Assembly: GCA_019058445.1 (NCBI GenBank)
Contig: JAHPZA010000006.1
Location: forward strand, 558,001-622,000
Source of the DNA: Promethearchaeota archaeon
GTDB lineage: Archaea > Asgardarchaeota > Lokiarchaeia > Sigyniarchaeales > SOKP01
Reading direction: 5' to 3'
DNA: 64,000 nucleotides
Part shown: piece after piece, positions 1 through 8,727 of the stretch
How positions within the stretch are numbered: position 1 is the first letter of the stretch
Layout: the number at the start of each line of letters is the position of its first letter
The notes under the pieces: model-generated
Databases searched by the model: none
What the model saw: only the letters and a program-made list of their open reading frames with translations
What the model was told of the DNA's origin: nothing
Translations under genes and position numbers: made by a program

Positions 1-1
1 G

Positions 2-1168
2 AGAGGTCGTAGAGTTCCATGGATGATGGCTGCTATTATTCCATTAGGTATTGTTGTGATACTGTTATTTACACCTCCAATTGTTTTAAACTCCGATTTG
101 GTAAATTTCATATACTTATTAGTTATTCTTATGGTCTTCGACACAGTCTATACCGCAGTTAATCTAAATTATAACGCACTTTTTTCAGAAATGTTCATTA
201 ATATGGAAGATAGAAGTAGAACAGGAAAAATCCGTATAAGTTGTGTCATGCTGGCAACTATCTTTGCTTTTGTTTTCCCCACCCTGATTATTGATGATCT
301 CACAAATAGAAAAGGTAATACAGCTGTTACACTATCCCAGTACCAAATTACTGGAGTTTTAGCGGCAATAGTTATTTTTGTGACGTATTTTTTCTTATTG
401 AAATGGGGAGTTCGTGAACCTAAGGAGTTTTCAAAAGATGCCGAAACTGCGCTATCTTTTACAAGTACCATAAAAGCCTCTTTCAAAAATAAGTCTTTTT
501 TATGGTTTTTATTACCAACACTGGGTACGTGGATGGTTATCGGCATAACCCCGGCGTTGGCACCCCTCTTTATGACGTATGCTGTTGGAATAGAGGATTC
601 AGAGTTAATTGGGTTAGTTCTCCTTATTTTATTTCTCTCTGCTGCTGCTTCAACTCCATTATGGGAAAAAATTAGGGTAAAAAAAGGTGCTCGAATGTCT
701 GGAATGGTCGGTGTAGTGGTTTGGGCTATTGGAGGTTTATTATTAGCATTTTCAACTAGCTTTGAAATGGCAGCAATAGTCGCAATTATAGATGGGATTG
801 GATTAGGAGGAGGGCTCTATTTTTATGATCAATGTATAGCAGAGATCATTGACGAAGATGAAATTAACCTCGGTACTCGAAGATCTGGTATATACTATGC
901 AGTTTTGAATTTCCTTATTAAATTTTCAGCGATAGCTAATTTTATAATCATTGGTATAGTATTTTCGAGCGCCGATTGGCAAACATATACACCAAATCCT
1001 GGAGTGGATACCATATTTGCACTTAGATTTCTGATGGGTATTTTTCCTCTCATTCTTCTTGTAATATCCTTTATAGGATTATATTTCTATCCTATACATG
1101 GAGAACGCTTAATGGAAAATAGAAGGAAACTTACGGAATTACATGAGCAAAAGGGAATTAGTTCATAA
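2..1168 (+). CDS. GPH-family sugar/cation symporter (MFS), 5' end outside window
   Basis: Membrane carrier of the glycoside-pentoside-hexuronide:cation symporter type. The frame is open from base 2, upstream of the first internal ATG at 23, and its first residues (RGRRVPWMM) match the conserved RWGRR motif near residue 80 of the next gene, so roughly 80 N-terminal residues lie outside the window. About ten hydrophobic segments remain. It is a tandem paralogue of the gene at 1278, with long stretches identical or nearly so (CIAEIIDEDEI, PNPGVDTIFALR, HGERLMENR). The substrate is not readable from sequence; the neighbouring inositol genes suggest a polyol or sugar acid. Confidence 0.85.
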   Translation, partial: RGRRVPWMMAAIIPLGIVVILLFTPPIVLNSDLVNFIYLLVILMVFDTVYTAVNLNYNALFSEMFINMEDRSRTGKIRISCVMLATIFAFVFPTLIIDDLTNRKGNTAVTLSQYQITGVLAAIVIFVTYFFLLKWGVREPKEFSKDAETALSFTSTIKASFKNKSFLWFLLPTLGTWMVIGITPALAPLFMTYAVGIEDSELIGLVLLILFLSAAASTPLWEKIRVKKGARMSGMVGVVVWAIGGLLLAFSTSFEMAAIVAIIDGIGLGGGLYFYDQCIAEIIDEDEINLGTRRSGIYYAVLNFLIKFSAIANFIIIGIVFSSADWQTYTPNPGVDTIFALRFLMGIFPLILLVISFIGLYFYPIHGERLMENRRKLTELHEQKGISS

Positions 1169-1183
1169 ATAAATTTATTTCTA

Positions 1184-1192
1184 TTTTTTTTT
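1184..1192 (+). terminator. Poly-T terminator
   Basis: A run of nine T follows the stop codon of the first symporter by about 15 bases, as expected for archaeal intrinsic termination. No hairpin is visible. Confidence 0.45.
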
Positions 1193-1277
1193 ATCTATTT
1201 TTGTTAAAGATTTATATATATCTTAGGATTATAGAAATGATAACAAGTAATAATATAATTTAAAATAAGTTGATTCT

Positions 1278-2678
1278 ATGGGTGAAATCAATACTCAAAA
1301 AGTTTCTAAGGGAATGAGAGTTGCTTTTGCAAATGGAGATATAGGAGATACTGTTGCTCAATTTACTTTCCAATTTTTAATTTTTACTTTTTATTTTACA
1401 GTTGTAAGGCTACCTGTTTTGCTGGTTACTTTAGCATTTGTGTTTTGGAGTATTTGGAATGCAATTAACGATCCTATGATAGGATATCTCTCCGATCGAA
1501 CAAAAAGCAGATGGGGACGTAGAGTTCCATGGATGATGGGAGCGACTATTCCATTAGCGATTGTAATGATAATGTTATTTACTCCACCAATCGGTTTAAA
1601 CTCAGATTTAGTGAATTTTTTTTATTTATTGATAATCCTTATTATTTACGACACCGTATTTACTTCATTTAATTTAAATTATAACGCACTTTTTTCAGAG
1701 ATGTTTGTTGAAATGGAAGATCGGAGTAAAACAGGAGAAATACGCATAACTCTTACCATGATAGCAACAATACTGGCTTTTGTCCTGCCCACAATCATTA
1801 TAGAAGACTTGACAAATAGATACAATCGTCCTGAAACGTTAACTCAATACCAAATTACTGGAATCGTTGCTGCATGTATAATTCTCATTTCATATTTCAT
1901 TATACTGAAATGGGGCGTTCGCGAACCTAAAGAATTCTCAAAAGATGCTGAGACCGCATTATCTTTTACAAACACTGTGAAAGCTTCTTTTAAAAATAAG
2001 TCATTTCTATGGTTTATGTTTCCAGCACTGGGTACATGGATGGTTATATACATCTTACCAGCATTGGCACCTTTACACATGACATATGCGATTGGAATAG
2101 ACGATTCTTTGTTAATTGGGGTTCTTCTTCTTGTTATGTTCGTTTCTGCTGCGGCTTCTACACCTATTTGGGAAAAGATTAGAGTAAAAAAAGGTGCTCG
2201 CATGAGTGGAATGATAGGTATCGTGGTTTGGGCAATCCCTGTTTTATTTTTTGCTTTTGCCACTAGCTTTGAAATGGCTCTAATTATAGTGATTTTTGAG
2301 GGCATAGGGTTGGGAGGAGGGATCTATTTTTATGATCAGTGTTTAGCAGAGATCATTGATGAAGATGAAATTACGCATGGAACGAGACGCTCCGGTATAT
2401 ATTATGCTGTAATAAATTTCCTTATAAGAATATCGACTATAATTAATTTTATAGTAATAGGGTTAGTATTTTCCAGCACCGATTGGCAAACATATGAGCC
2501 GAATCCCGGAGTTGATACTATTTTTGCCCTTCGACTTTTAATTGGTGTTTATCCTTTCATAGTTCTGATTTTTGCGTTTATAGGAATGTATTTCTACCCG
2601 ATCCATGGAGAACGATTAATGGAAAACAGAAAAAAATTAACTGAATTACATGAACAAAAAAGAAGTAGTCTAAAATAA
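1278..2678 (+). CDS. GPH-family sugar/cation symporter (MFS)
   Basis: Full-length (466 aa) glycoside-pentoside-hexuronide:cation symporter in the cytoplasmic membrane with about 12 hydrophobic segments. The family motif NDPMIGYLSDRTKSRWGRR sits at residues 64-82 in the loop between helices 2 and 3, and the central loop carries the KEFSKDAETALSF segment shared with the upstream paralogue. An AT-rich 109-bp gap separates it from that paralogue, so it probably has its own promoter. A transport partner for the IolM/IolN/IolO enzymes nearby is plausible but inferred only from position. Confidence 0.9.
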   Translation: MGEINTQKVSKGMRVAFANGDIGDTVAQFTFQFLIFTFYFTVVRLPVLLVTLAFVFWSIWNAINDPMIGYLSDRTKSRWGRRVPWMMGATIPLAIVMIMLFTPPIGLNSDLVNFFYLLIILIIYDTVFTSFNLNYNALFSEMFVEMEDRSKTGEIRITLTMIATILAFVLPTIIIEDLTNRYNRPETLTQYQITGIVAACIILISYFIILKWGVREPKEFSKDAETALSFTNTVKASFKNKSFLWFMFPALGTWMVIYILPALAPLHMTYAIGIDDSLLIGVLLLVMFVSAAASTPIWEKIRVKKGARMSGMIGIVVWAIPVLFFAFATSFEMALIIVIFEGIGLGGGIYFYDQCLAEIIDEDEITHGTRRSGIYYAVINFLIRISTIINFIVIGLVFSSTDWQTYEPNPGVDTIFALRLLIGVYPFIVLIFAFIGMYFYPIHGERLMENRKKLTELHEQKRSSLK

Positions 2679-2702
2679 AATTAGTTTTTAAACCATTTTT
2701 CT

Positions 2703-2712
2703 TTCTTTTTTT
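2703..2712 (+). terminator. Poly-T terminator
   Basis: A T-rich run in the short gap between the second symporter and the next MFS gene. It is a simple U-tract without a stem. Confidence 0.35.
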
Positions 2713-2762
2713 TATAGTTAATTGTTAAACAGACATAATACTAAATAATAGAAAAATCTCCT

Positions 2763-3974
2763 ATGAATGCTCAAGATATACAAACCTACAGATATCGTTG
2801 GATTGTTTTATTTTTGTTCTTTTTCGCAAATGTAGTTTCCAATATGCTTTGGACTACTTATAATCCTATTATTTCCCTTGCAATGGAATTCTATGGCGTA
2901 GATGAATTTTACATAATTTTAATAACACTTATGTTTTTGATCGTATATATTCCTATAACTTTTCTAGCATCATGGCTAGTAGATAGGTATGATTTCAAAA
3001 TAGGAGCAGGGATTGGAGCATTATTCATGGGTGTGTTTGGCTTTCTACGATATATAGCAGATAACAATTATATACTTGCCTTAATATTTAGTATTGGAAT
3101 AGCAATTGCCCAACCCTTCTTATTGAATACTATAACTAAATTATCGGCAAACTGGTTTCCTGATAAAGAACGTACAACTGCAACGGGGATTTCTTTAATA
3201 GCAACTGCAATAGGTGTTGCGTTAGGTATGGTTGTAACCCCAATATTAGTTGTAATGATTAATTTTAGAAGCATGCTGCTTATTTATGGAGTCTTGGCAC
3301 TGGTTTCAGGCATGCTCTTCATTCTCTTCGCTAAAAATAAACCACCTACACCACCTTCGAAAAATTTAACTAATGATAGAGTTTTTGTATTTGAGGGTTT
3401 AAAAATGCTAATTTCAAACCGAAATTTTATGATTTTAGTACTAATCTTTTTTCTAGCAATGGGGATTTTTAATATGATTACCACCTATATAGAGTTGATT
3501 GTCATCCCTCGGGGTTATGACTCGATATTTGCTGGAATTCTAGGAATGTTATTAATACTGGGCGGGATAGTAGGAACAATTATAATGGCGGTTGTATCTG
3601 ATACGTTAAATAAAAGAAAGGTAATTATGATAATCTCTTTATTTATCGCAACAATTTCACTTTTAGTTTTTTCATTTACCTCTGATGGAATCTTACTCTT
3701 ATTATCAGGGTTTTTTTTTGGATTTGGTTTAATGGGCGCGGCTCCATTAGCATTGGAATATGCCGTAGATGCGACTAAACCAGTTCCGGAAGCAAGCTCA
3801 AATGGGATATTAATGATGGTTGGGTCACTAGGCGGAATTTTTTTAATTATTAGCTTAGAAAATGTCAAGATGTCTGGTGATTATTTCCCTGCATTAATTA
3901 TTCAAACAGTTTTACTCGCAGTTTGCTTAATATTCGCTTTTTTTATAGAGGAATTTAAAATCAGAGAAGATTAG
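2763..3974 (+). CDS. MFS transporter
   Basis: A 403-aa major facilitator protein with 12 predicted hydrophobic helices. The cytoplasmic loop motif WLVDRYDFKIGAGIGAL (around residues 73-89) is the MFS motif-A equivalent, and the middle loop has basic residues and prolines (KNKPPTPPSK). It resembles the FLVCR/nitrate-type MFS branch more than GPH and is not closely related to the two upstream symporters. It lies 84 bp after the second symporter on the same strand, so co-transcription is possible. The substrate is unknown. Confidence 0.85.
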   Translation: MNAQDIQTYRYRWIVLFLFFFANVVSNMLWTTYNPIISLAMEFYGVDEFYIILITLMFLIVYIPITFLASWLVDRYDFKIGAGIGALFMGVFGFLRYIADNNYILALIFSIGIAIAQPFLLNTITKLSANWFPDKERTTATGISLIATAIGVALGMVVTPILVVMINFRSMLLIYGVLALVSGMLFILFAKNKPPTPPSKNLTNDRVFVFEGLKMLISNRNFMILVLIFFLAMGIFNMITTYIELIVIPRGYDSIFAGILGMLLILGGIVGTIIMAVVSDTLNKRKVIMIISLFIATISLLVFSFTSDGILLLLSGFFFGFGLMGAAPLALEYAVDATKPVPEASSNGILMMVGSLGGIFLIISLENVKMSGDYFPALIIQTVLLAVCLIFAFFIEEFKIRED

Positions 3975-4099
3975 AGCAATGTGTCCATAACTTTTCTTTA
4001 AAAGATTTTGAACCTCTCAAATCTATTATCGGTCATAAAAGTTTAATTTAATTATATTCCTATCTTAATTAATTAAATAAATGGAGAAAATCAAAAGAA

Positions 4100-5119
4100 A
4101 TGAAAGCTGTAGAAATATCTGCTGAATGGTCTCCAAAACCGAGTTTTAAACTCGGTTCTAAAGATATTGATGGCAAACTGACTTATTTAGGTTCCCAAGT
4201 ATGGAAAAATCCAGTAGTAACGGTTATTGACGATAAACCGATTCCAAAAATCAAGCCAAATGAAGTTCTATTACAAGTGAAAAGATGCGGAATATGTGGT
4301 TCTGATGTTCATATGGCTCAATCATATGATGATGGATATATCTATTATCCGGGATTAACTGCGTTTCCTGCAACCCTCGGTCATGAGTTTGCTGGTGAAG
4401 TAGTAGAAGTTGGCAGCCAAGCAATAAATAAGAGGACTGGCAAATTATATGAGAAAGGTGAACCTGTAACTGTGGAAGAAATGGTGTGGTGCGGTGAATG
4501 TAAGCCATGTTGTGACGGATTCCCAAACCATTGTGAAAGATTGCAAGAAATAGGATTCTCAATTGATGGAGCTTTTGCTGAATATATTGCTGTCCCTTCT
4601 AAATTATGTTGGAGTTTAAAAAAATTGGAAGGAAAGTATGAAGATATATATAAAATAGGCAGTTTAGTCGAACCAACTTCGGTAGCTTATAATGCTGTTA
4701 TAGAAAGAGGGGGAGGGATTAGACCGGGTGAGAATGTTGTTATTTTAGGAGCTGGTCCAGTCGGTTTGGCTTCTGCTCGTATTTTGAAAACTGCAGGAGC
4801 TGCACTTTGTATTGTTTCTGAGCCTAACGAGCATCGAGCAAAATTTGCTAAAACAATGGGTGCTGATTATACAATTAATCCTCAAAAAGAAAACTTTGTA
4901 GAGAAAGTAAAGGAGTATACCGATAACGATGGAGCTGCTTTATATCTTGAGGCAACAGGACTTCCTCAAGTAGTTACAGAGGATATTCAAAACTGTATTT
5001 GGGAATGTAAATCCGTCAATAGTACTGTTGTTATTGTGGCAAGGGCAGAGCAGAGAATGCCTGTTTGCGGTGAATATTTTCAAGTAAGAAGAGCCCGAAT
5101 TGTTGGTGCACAAGCTTAA
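4100..5119 (+). CDS. iolM: Zinc-dependent scyllo-inosose 3-dehydrogenase-like (IolM), interrupted before its C-terminus
   Basis: MDR zinc alcohol dehydrogenase. Catalytic-zinc residues lie in CGICGSD (C63, C66) and GHE (95-96), the structural-zinc cysteines are 131, 134, 137 and 145, and the NAD-binding GAGPVG is at 217-222. Whole-length resemblance to Thermotoga IolM, as I recall it, supports oxidation of scyllo-inosose in inositol catabolism. The frame stops at a TAA at 5117 directly after the motif RRARIVGAQ, where the family normally continues GHSGHGT. That continuation is present in the same frame from 5144 to 5311. The gene is therefore split by about 30 nt: a recent disruption, two separately translated pieces, or recoding. 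Confidence 0.85.
   Translation: MKAVEISAEWSPKPSFKLGSKDIDGKLTYLGSQVWKNPVVTVIDDKPIPKIKPNEVLLQVKRCGICGSDVHMAQSYDDGYIYYPGLTAFPATLGHEFAGEVVEVGSQAINKRTGKLYEKGEPVTVEEMVWCGECKPCCDGFPNHCERLQEIGFSIDGAFAEYIAVPSKLCWSLKKLEGKYEDIYKIGSLVEPTSVAYNAVIERGGGIRPGENVVILGAGPVGLASARILKTAGAALCIVSEPNEHRAKFAKTMGADYTINPQKENFVEKVKEYTDNDGAALYLEATGLPQVVTEDIQNCIWECKSVNSTVVIVARAEQRMPVCGEYFQVRRARIVGAQA
4137..4157. repeat. Perfect palindrome inside the iolM 5' coding region
   Basis: Two 10-base arms, AACCGAGTTT and AAACTCGGTT, flank a single central T. They encode part of the N-terminal KPSFKLGS segment. The single-base centre argues against a hairpin and fits a dyad protein-binding site, or chance. Confidence 0.5.
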
Positions 5120-5143
5120 ATAGATCTCCTATTTAAAATGTAT
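5114..5143 (+). other. In-frame 30-nt insert with stop codon and inverted repeat
   Basis: Between the codons for GAQ and GHSGHG, which are adjacent in relatives, lie ten extra codons including TAA at 5117. Positions 5116-5123 (TTAAATAG) and 5129-5136 (CTATTTAA) form a perfect 8-bp inverted repeat around a 5-nt loop. The insert length is a multiple of three, so the frame continues correctly afterwards. It ends in an ATG codon (5138) that could restart translation, though without a visible Shine-Dalgarno site. Confidence 0.7.
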
Positions 5144-5311
5144 GGCCACAGCGGGCACGGAACCTTTCCAAATGTAATTAGTTGTATGGCTGCTGGAATG
5201 GACATGACACCATTGGTTACAAAAGAGATCTCATTAGATGATGTACCAGAAAATTTAAAATTACTTCAAACGGATAGGGAAAATTGCAAAATTTCTGCCA
5301 AAATTAACTAG
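5138..5311 (+). CDS. C-terminal part of the split IolM-like dehydrogenase
   Basis: An open frame of 57 residues starting MYGHSGHGTF and ending at TAG. It is the missing C-terminal segment of the zinc dehydrogenase: the glycine-rich GHSGHG loop, the helix with AAGMDMT, and the final strand. It has kept conserved residues and shows no frameshift, unlike the degraded second copy at 7642 and 8561, so decay is recent or the segment is still expressed. Translation might start at 5138 or continue through from iolM. Which occurs cannot be told from sequence. Confidence 0.65.
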   Translation: MYGHSGHGTFPNVISCMAAGMDMTPLVTKEISLDDVPENLKLLQTDRENCKISAKIN

Positions 5312-5316
5312 ATTTT

Positions 5317-7485
5317 TTAAAAATCATCTATTTTTTTTTGATTTTCTTTTTCATATTTATGGATTTTATTAAATTCTACTTTTAGTTGAGCATGGTTTTC
5401 TAAAAATTTCTTTAACTCTTTTTTATGATTTACTTTACAATAGTTAGAAAGCTTAATTTTCAAATCTTTTAATTCCCTTAAATTGGATGTAATATTGTTT
5501 TTCGTGACAACAATATTATTTATTACTATGTTATGGAAGATTTTTCTTTCTTCTTCGTTAAAATCCATTATTTCAGCAAATAAGTCATGTCGGATTATTA
5601 TAACCCTTTTAGAATACAAATTTCTTTCTTTTTCCGAAATTTTAGCATTCTTAGGAAAATCTATAACTTTTAAAGGCATATCTGAAATACCAATAATAAA
5701 AAGTAAAGTATAAGGTGTATAATATTTTCTAGCTTTATCTAAGATATTTTCTTCATTCAAATTACTAGTAAAATCGAATAAGATAATTTTATATTTAAAC
5801 AAATCTAATTTCAATTTAACAAGATTATCTCTAATTTTTTGAGTGAAATCTTTATTGACTATTAATAATCCATCAATTCGGTAGTTATAATTAAGAAATA
5901 TTACAATTTCAGAATAATATAGACTTCCCAGTTTCCTGGTCATTAAAAAATTGATACATTTATGAGAAAGAATACCTATATTTCTATATTTAGCAAAATA
6001 TGTATCGTTAAAACGGATGTCATATAAGGTAGGATTGAGGATTTTTTTCGCAATATCAGTTATAGGTCGTCTACTTACCCCATATGCCTTAGCAATTTTA
6101 GTTAGAGATCTTCCATTTTCAAAATCTCTAATCTCATTAACTATTTCGGAAATATCATTTATTAAATCTATTTTTATACCAATATTATCACTTATCACTT
6201 CTATAGAGATTCCAAGCTCCAAATCATTAATGATTTTATCCCTAAGGTCTATATTAGATAATGTGTTATAAAAACCCAAGAAATTAGCAATTTTTTGAAT
6301 TTTTTTTCGTGGTATATTATATTTTCTGGCAATATCCACGGGTACCCATTTATCTATTAACATCCTATATAATATACAATTTATAATTTCATTGTTCCTG
6401 TTGATTGAAACTACTTTTTTTATGGTTTCATCATAGTCAATGTCTTGATTTTTTGTCCAAGTCTTAAAATCACTTATAATCTTAAAACTATGAATAGGGC
6501 GAATTAAATACTTATCAGATTTAATGCTTAAACTGTACTCTTTTAATAAAAATTGTAATTTAGGATTATTAAAATTCTGAAAGCTAATTTCTGTTATTTT
6601 ATCATCTAATATATCCTTAGCAATCTTCATTATCTTTTCTTTAGTAATTATATCTCGTCCTCTCTTAAGGAGCTTTATATATTTCGAGACGGTTGATTTT
6701 GAAATGCCTGCTCTTTTTGCTATTTGTCTGGCACTTTCTTCTGTTTGAATGATTCTATGTACAACAAATTTTACAATCTCAGAATTTCTATTAATTATTT
6801 CACATTTTTTTAGAATCTCATCTTTATTCAATTTAGACGAATAACCATCTAAAATATTTATTAATTTAGATTCATCAATATTTTTTATCCATAGTGCAAA
6901 CTCTCTTGTAATTCTAACCACATTATATGGAGAGTTAGTTCCTGATATATTTCGATAATATTTTAGTAATCTCTGAAATTGGGGATGAGTAAAATTTTTA
7001 AATTCTATTCTTTCAATGTTTTCTGCTACTTTAATTATATAATTGTCGGAGAAAGTATGTTTAAATCGATTATCAAATTTATTCTTAATTACAATTTTAG
7101 CTATTTGATTTAAAGTTGAATCAGTCATATGAAATTTTTCCTTCAATTCTGTTAATGAAACTCCAAAAACGAAATCAATAATATCTAAAACTAGAAGGAA
7201 ATGATCTTCAATTGTTTTAAAATTAACGTTGCGCCTATCAGTTTGTATTCTCGAACATTTATATTTATTGACAAAATCATGAAATTTATTATCAATTTCC
7301 AAGAAAATTTTTTCATATGTTGGATTTTTGAATAATTTCTTATTTCTTCTTATCTTAATGATATCATTTAAAATATGAACGAATTTATAGGTTTCTCTAA
7401 TATTCAACTCTTTTTTTAAATTTATAATAAAATGATTTAATTCCAATATTAGTTTTTTCCGTTCAAATGATATTCTTTTTACCAT
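5317..7485 (-). CDS. Large multi-helix-turn-helix protein with possible nuclease-like C-terminal domain
   Basis: A 722-aa lysine- and isoleucine-rich protein that I cannot name. An internal duplication is visible: two units each begin with a conserved NF..P..Q.LLK.Y segment and end INRN.EI followed by a helix-turn-helix (ARQIAKRAGISKSTVSKYIK in the first, VDIARKYNIPRKKIQKIA in the second). A third HTH reads SLTKIAKAYGVSRRPITDIA. The C-terminal third alternates strands and helices with acidic residues at RIDGLL and ILFDFTSN, reminiscent of a restriction-endonuclease fold, but no catalytic signature is certain. It is flanked by 13-bp direct repeats and dehydrogenase fragments, so a mobile DNA-binding/cleaving protein is the working guess. 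Confidence 0.6.
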   Translation of the reverse strand: MVKRISFERKKLILELNHFIINLKKELNIRETYKFVHILNDIIKIRRNKKLFKNPTYEKIFLEIDNKFHDFVNKYKCSRIQTDRRNVNFKTIEDHFLLVLDIIDFVFGVSLTELKEKFHMTDSTLNQIAKIVIKNKFDNRFKHTFSDNYIIKVAENIERIEFKNFTHPQFQRLLKYYRNISGTNSPYNVVRITREFALWIKNIDESKLINILDGYSSKLNKDEILKKCEIINRNSEIVKFVVHRIIQTEESARQIAKRAGISKSTVSKYIKLLKRGRDIITKEKIMKIAKDILDDKITEISFQNFNNPKLQFLLKEYSLSIKSDKYLIRPIHSFKIISDFKTWTKNQDIDYDETIKKVVSINRNNEIINCILYRMLIDKWVPVDIARKYNIPRKKIQKIANFLGFYNTLSNIDLRDKIINDLELGISIEVISDNIGIKIDLINDISEIVNEIRDFENGRSLTKIAKAYGVSRRPITDIAKKILNPTLYDIRFNDTYFAKYRNIGILSHKCINFLMTRKLGSLYYSEIVIFLNYNYRIDGLLIVNKDFTQKIRDNLVKLKLDLFKYKIILFDFTSNLNEENILDKARKYYTPYTLLFIIGISDMPLKVIDFPKNAKISEKERNLYSKRVIIIRHDLFAEIMDFNEEERKIFHNIVINNIVVTKNNITSNLRELKDLKIKLSNYCKVNHKKELKKFLENHAQLKVEFNKIHKYEKENQKKIDDF
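5318..5330. repeat. 13-bp direct repeat, left copy
   Basis: TAAAAATCATCTA occurs here, overlapping the stop codon of the large HTH gene, and again in the same orientation at 7528-7540 upstream of that gene. A 13-bp exact match bounding one gene is compatible with a target duplication or attachment site. Confidence 0.55.
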
Positions 7486-7527
7486 ATTTTTTTATTTTTA
7501 AATAATCAAGAGTATAATTTAATGGTC

Positions 7528-7540
7528 TAAAAATCATCTA
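7528..7540. repeat. 13-bp direct repeat, right copy
   Basis: Exact copy of TAAAAATCATCTA found at 5318-5330. The 2.2-kb segment between the copies contains only the multi-HTH gene and its upstream region. Confidence 0.55.
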
Positions 7541-7641
7541 ACGTTTTTAATACTAACAGTAACATAATTTATTTATTTTTAAAAGAAAACCAGATATGAA
7601 TTGAATATTAAATTTTGTTTTAATTAGACTAATCAATGAAG

Positions 7642-7683
7642 GGACATATTGGTCATGGAACGCTTCTTATGTGATTTCTTGTA
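7642..7683 (+). pseudogene. Remnant of a second iolM-like 3' end, upstream part
   Basis: Codons for GHIGHGT, then a one-base deletion relative to the intact copy, then sequence reading VISC in the shifted frame. The similarity starts at exactly the codon where the intact gene is interrupted and is likewise preceded by ATG plus one codon. It stops abruptly at about 7683 and resumes at 8561. Confidence 0.6.
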
Positions 7684-7694
7684 TATTTACTTCA

Positions 7695-8477
7695 TTAATG
7701 ATAATAGTCTATAAATTCTCCTTCGATTTTCTTAAAAGGAATTAGCTTAAATAATTCTTCGAAAAGATAATTATAGGTTTCTAAATCAAAAATTTTAAAC
7801 TCAAATGAGTATTTCTGAAAATCTCCTTCATCTAAATTGTTAAAATAATCAAAATATAATCCAATTTTATAATAATCTGTATAAGTGTGATCGACAGTTA
7901 TTGTTTTAATGTTAAATATATTGACAAAAATATATTTTTCAGTTAAATTAAAATTTTTTTTTGAATACTTAGATTTCAATTCTAAATAATTCTTAAGTTT
8001 CTTTTTCGGATAATTTTGAATCCATCTTTTATTAGTTAATATTTTATCTCTTCTAGTATCTGTTAATTTTTTATTTAAACCATATGTTCTGAATAAAATC
8101 CTTTCATCTCTTTCTAAATGATCGAATATTTCTGTTCTTGCTAAGATCATATTAATGCACTTAAGAACTGCAGGTATTATTTTTTTTTTAAAGGATTTTT
8201 TTGGCACAGCATAACCTTGCTCCCTTCTTCCTTTATAAAATATGTTTAATACACCATTTTCGACTTTAAATATAATCTTAAATAAAAAGTTCTTTGTAAT
8301 TAATTTTAATGTTGTCGATAAATGTTCACGAGGGCCATATTCTTTTATATTATAGCGAGATCTTTTAGTACCATAAATATTTGCTGTAATATTTCTCACA
8401 AATTCATCAAAAACTTCATTGATATCCTTCAGATATTTGTCTAGTCTAACAATTAGTTCTGGCTCTTCTTCCATCAT
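7695..8477 (-). CDS. Hypothetical protein inserted in a dehydrogenase remnant
   Basis: A 260-aa basic, aromatic-rich soluble protein of no family I recognise. It starts MMEEEPELIVRL, has a lysine-rich centre (KKLKNYLELKSKYSKKN), and contains no membrane segment or clear catalytic motif. It fills almost all of the roughly 880 bp that separate the two halves of the second IolM-like 3' fragment, so it arrived as cargo or as a gene of a small insertion. Base composition is as AT-rich as its surroundings. No terminal inverted repeats were found at the approximate junctions. Confidence 0.55.
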   Translation of the reverse strand: MMEEEPELIVRLDKYLKDINEVFDEFVRNITANIYGTKRSRYNIKEYGPREHLSTTLKLITKNFLFKIIFKVENGVLNIFYKGRREQGYAVPKKSFKKKIIPAVLKCINMILARTEIFDHLERDERILFRTYGLNKKLTDTRRDKILTNKRWIQNYPKKKLKNYLELKSKYSKKNFNLTEKYIFVNIFNIKTITVDHTYTDYYKIGLYFDYFNNLDEGDFQKYSFEFKIFDLETYNYLFEELFKLIPFKKIEGEFIDYYH

Positions 8478-8560
8478 CTTTCGTACAAATTTTTATAAAA
8501 AATGAATTGAATTCAAACTATTTGTTTAAAGTTAAAAAGAAATTAGAATTTATAAATGCG

Positions 8561-8686
8561 ATGGCAGCGGGTATGGATATGACACCCATGGTTACCAAAG
8601 AAATTAGTTTAGATCAAGTTCCTGAAAATCTCAAGCTTTTACAAACAGATCGAGAAAATTGTAAAATTTCTGCGAAAATAGCATAA
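8561..8686 (+). pseudogene. Remnant of a second iolM-like 3' end, downstream part
   Basis: Encodes MAAGMDMTPMVTKEISLDQV and onward to KISAKIA with a terminal TAA. It parallels 5186-5311 of the first copy with many synonymous differences, so it is a diverged paralogue, not a fresh duplication. It lacks any attached N-terminal domain and is separated from its upstream portion by the inserted 260-aa gene. Confidence 0.75.
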
Positions 8687-8727
8687 AATTTTGTTTAATT
8701 TCTAAATCTCTCTTTTTTTAATTACTC

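Noticed and set aside
1844..2305. Minus-strand frame inside the GPH symporter
   Set aside because: Shadow frame; membrane-protein codons on the other strand produce it.
5117..5119. TAA in iolM as selenocysteine or pyrrolysine codon
   Set aside because: UAA is not used for either residue, and the surrounding codons are an insert absent from relatives.
7600..7700. Terminal inverted repeats around the 260-aa insertion
   Set aside because: I compared both junctions by eye and saw no convincing inverted or target-site repeats longer than two or three bases.
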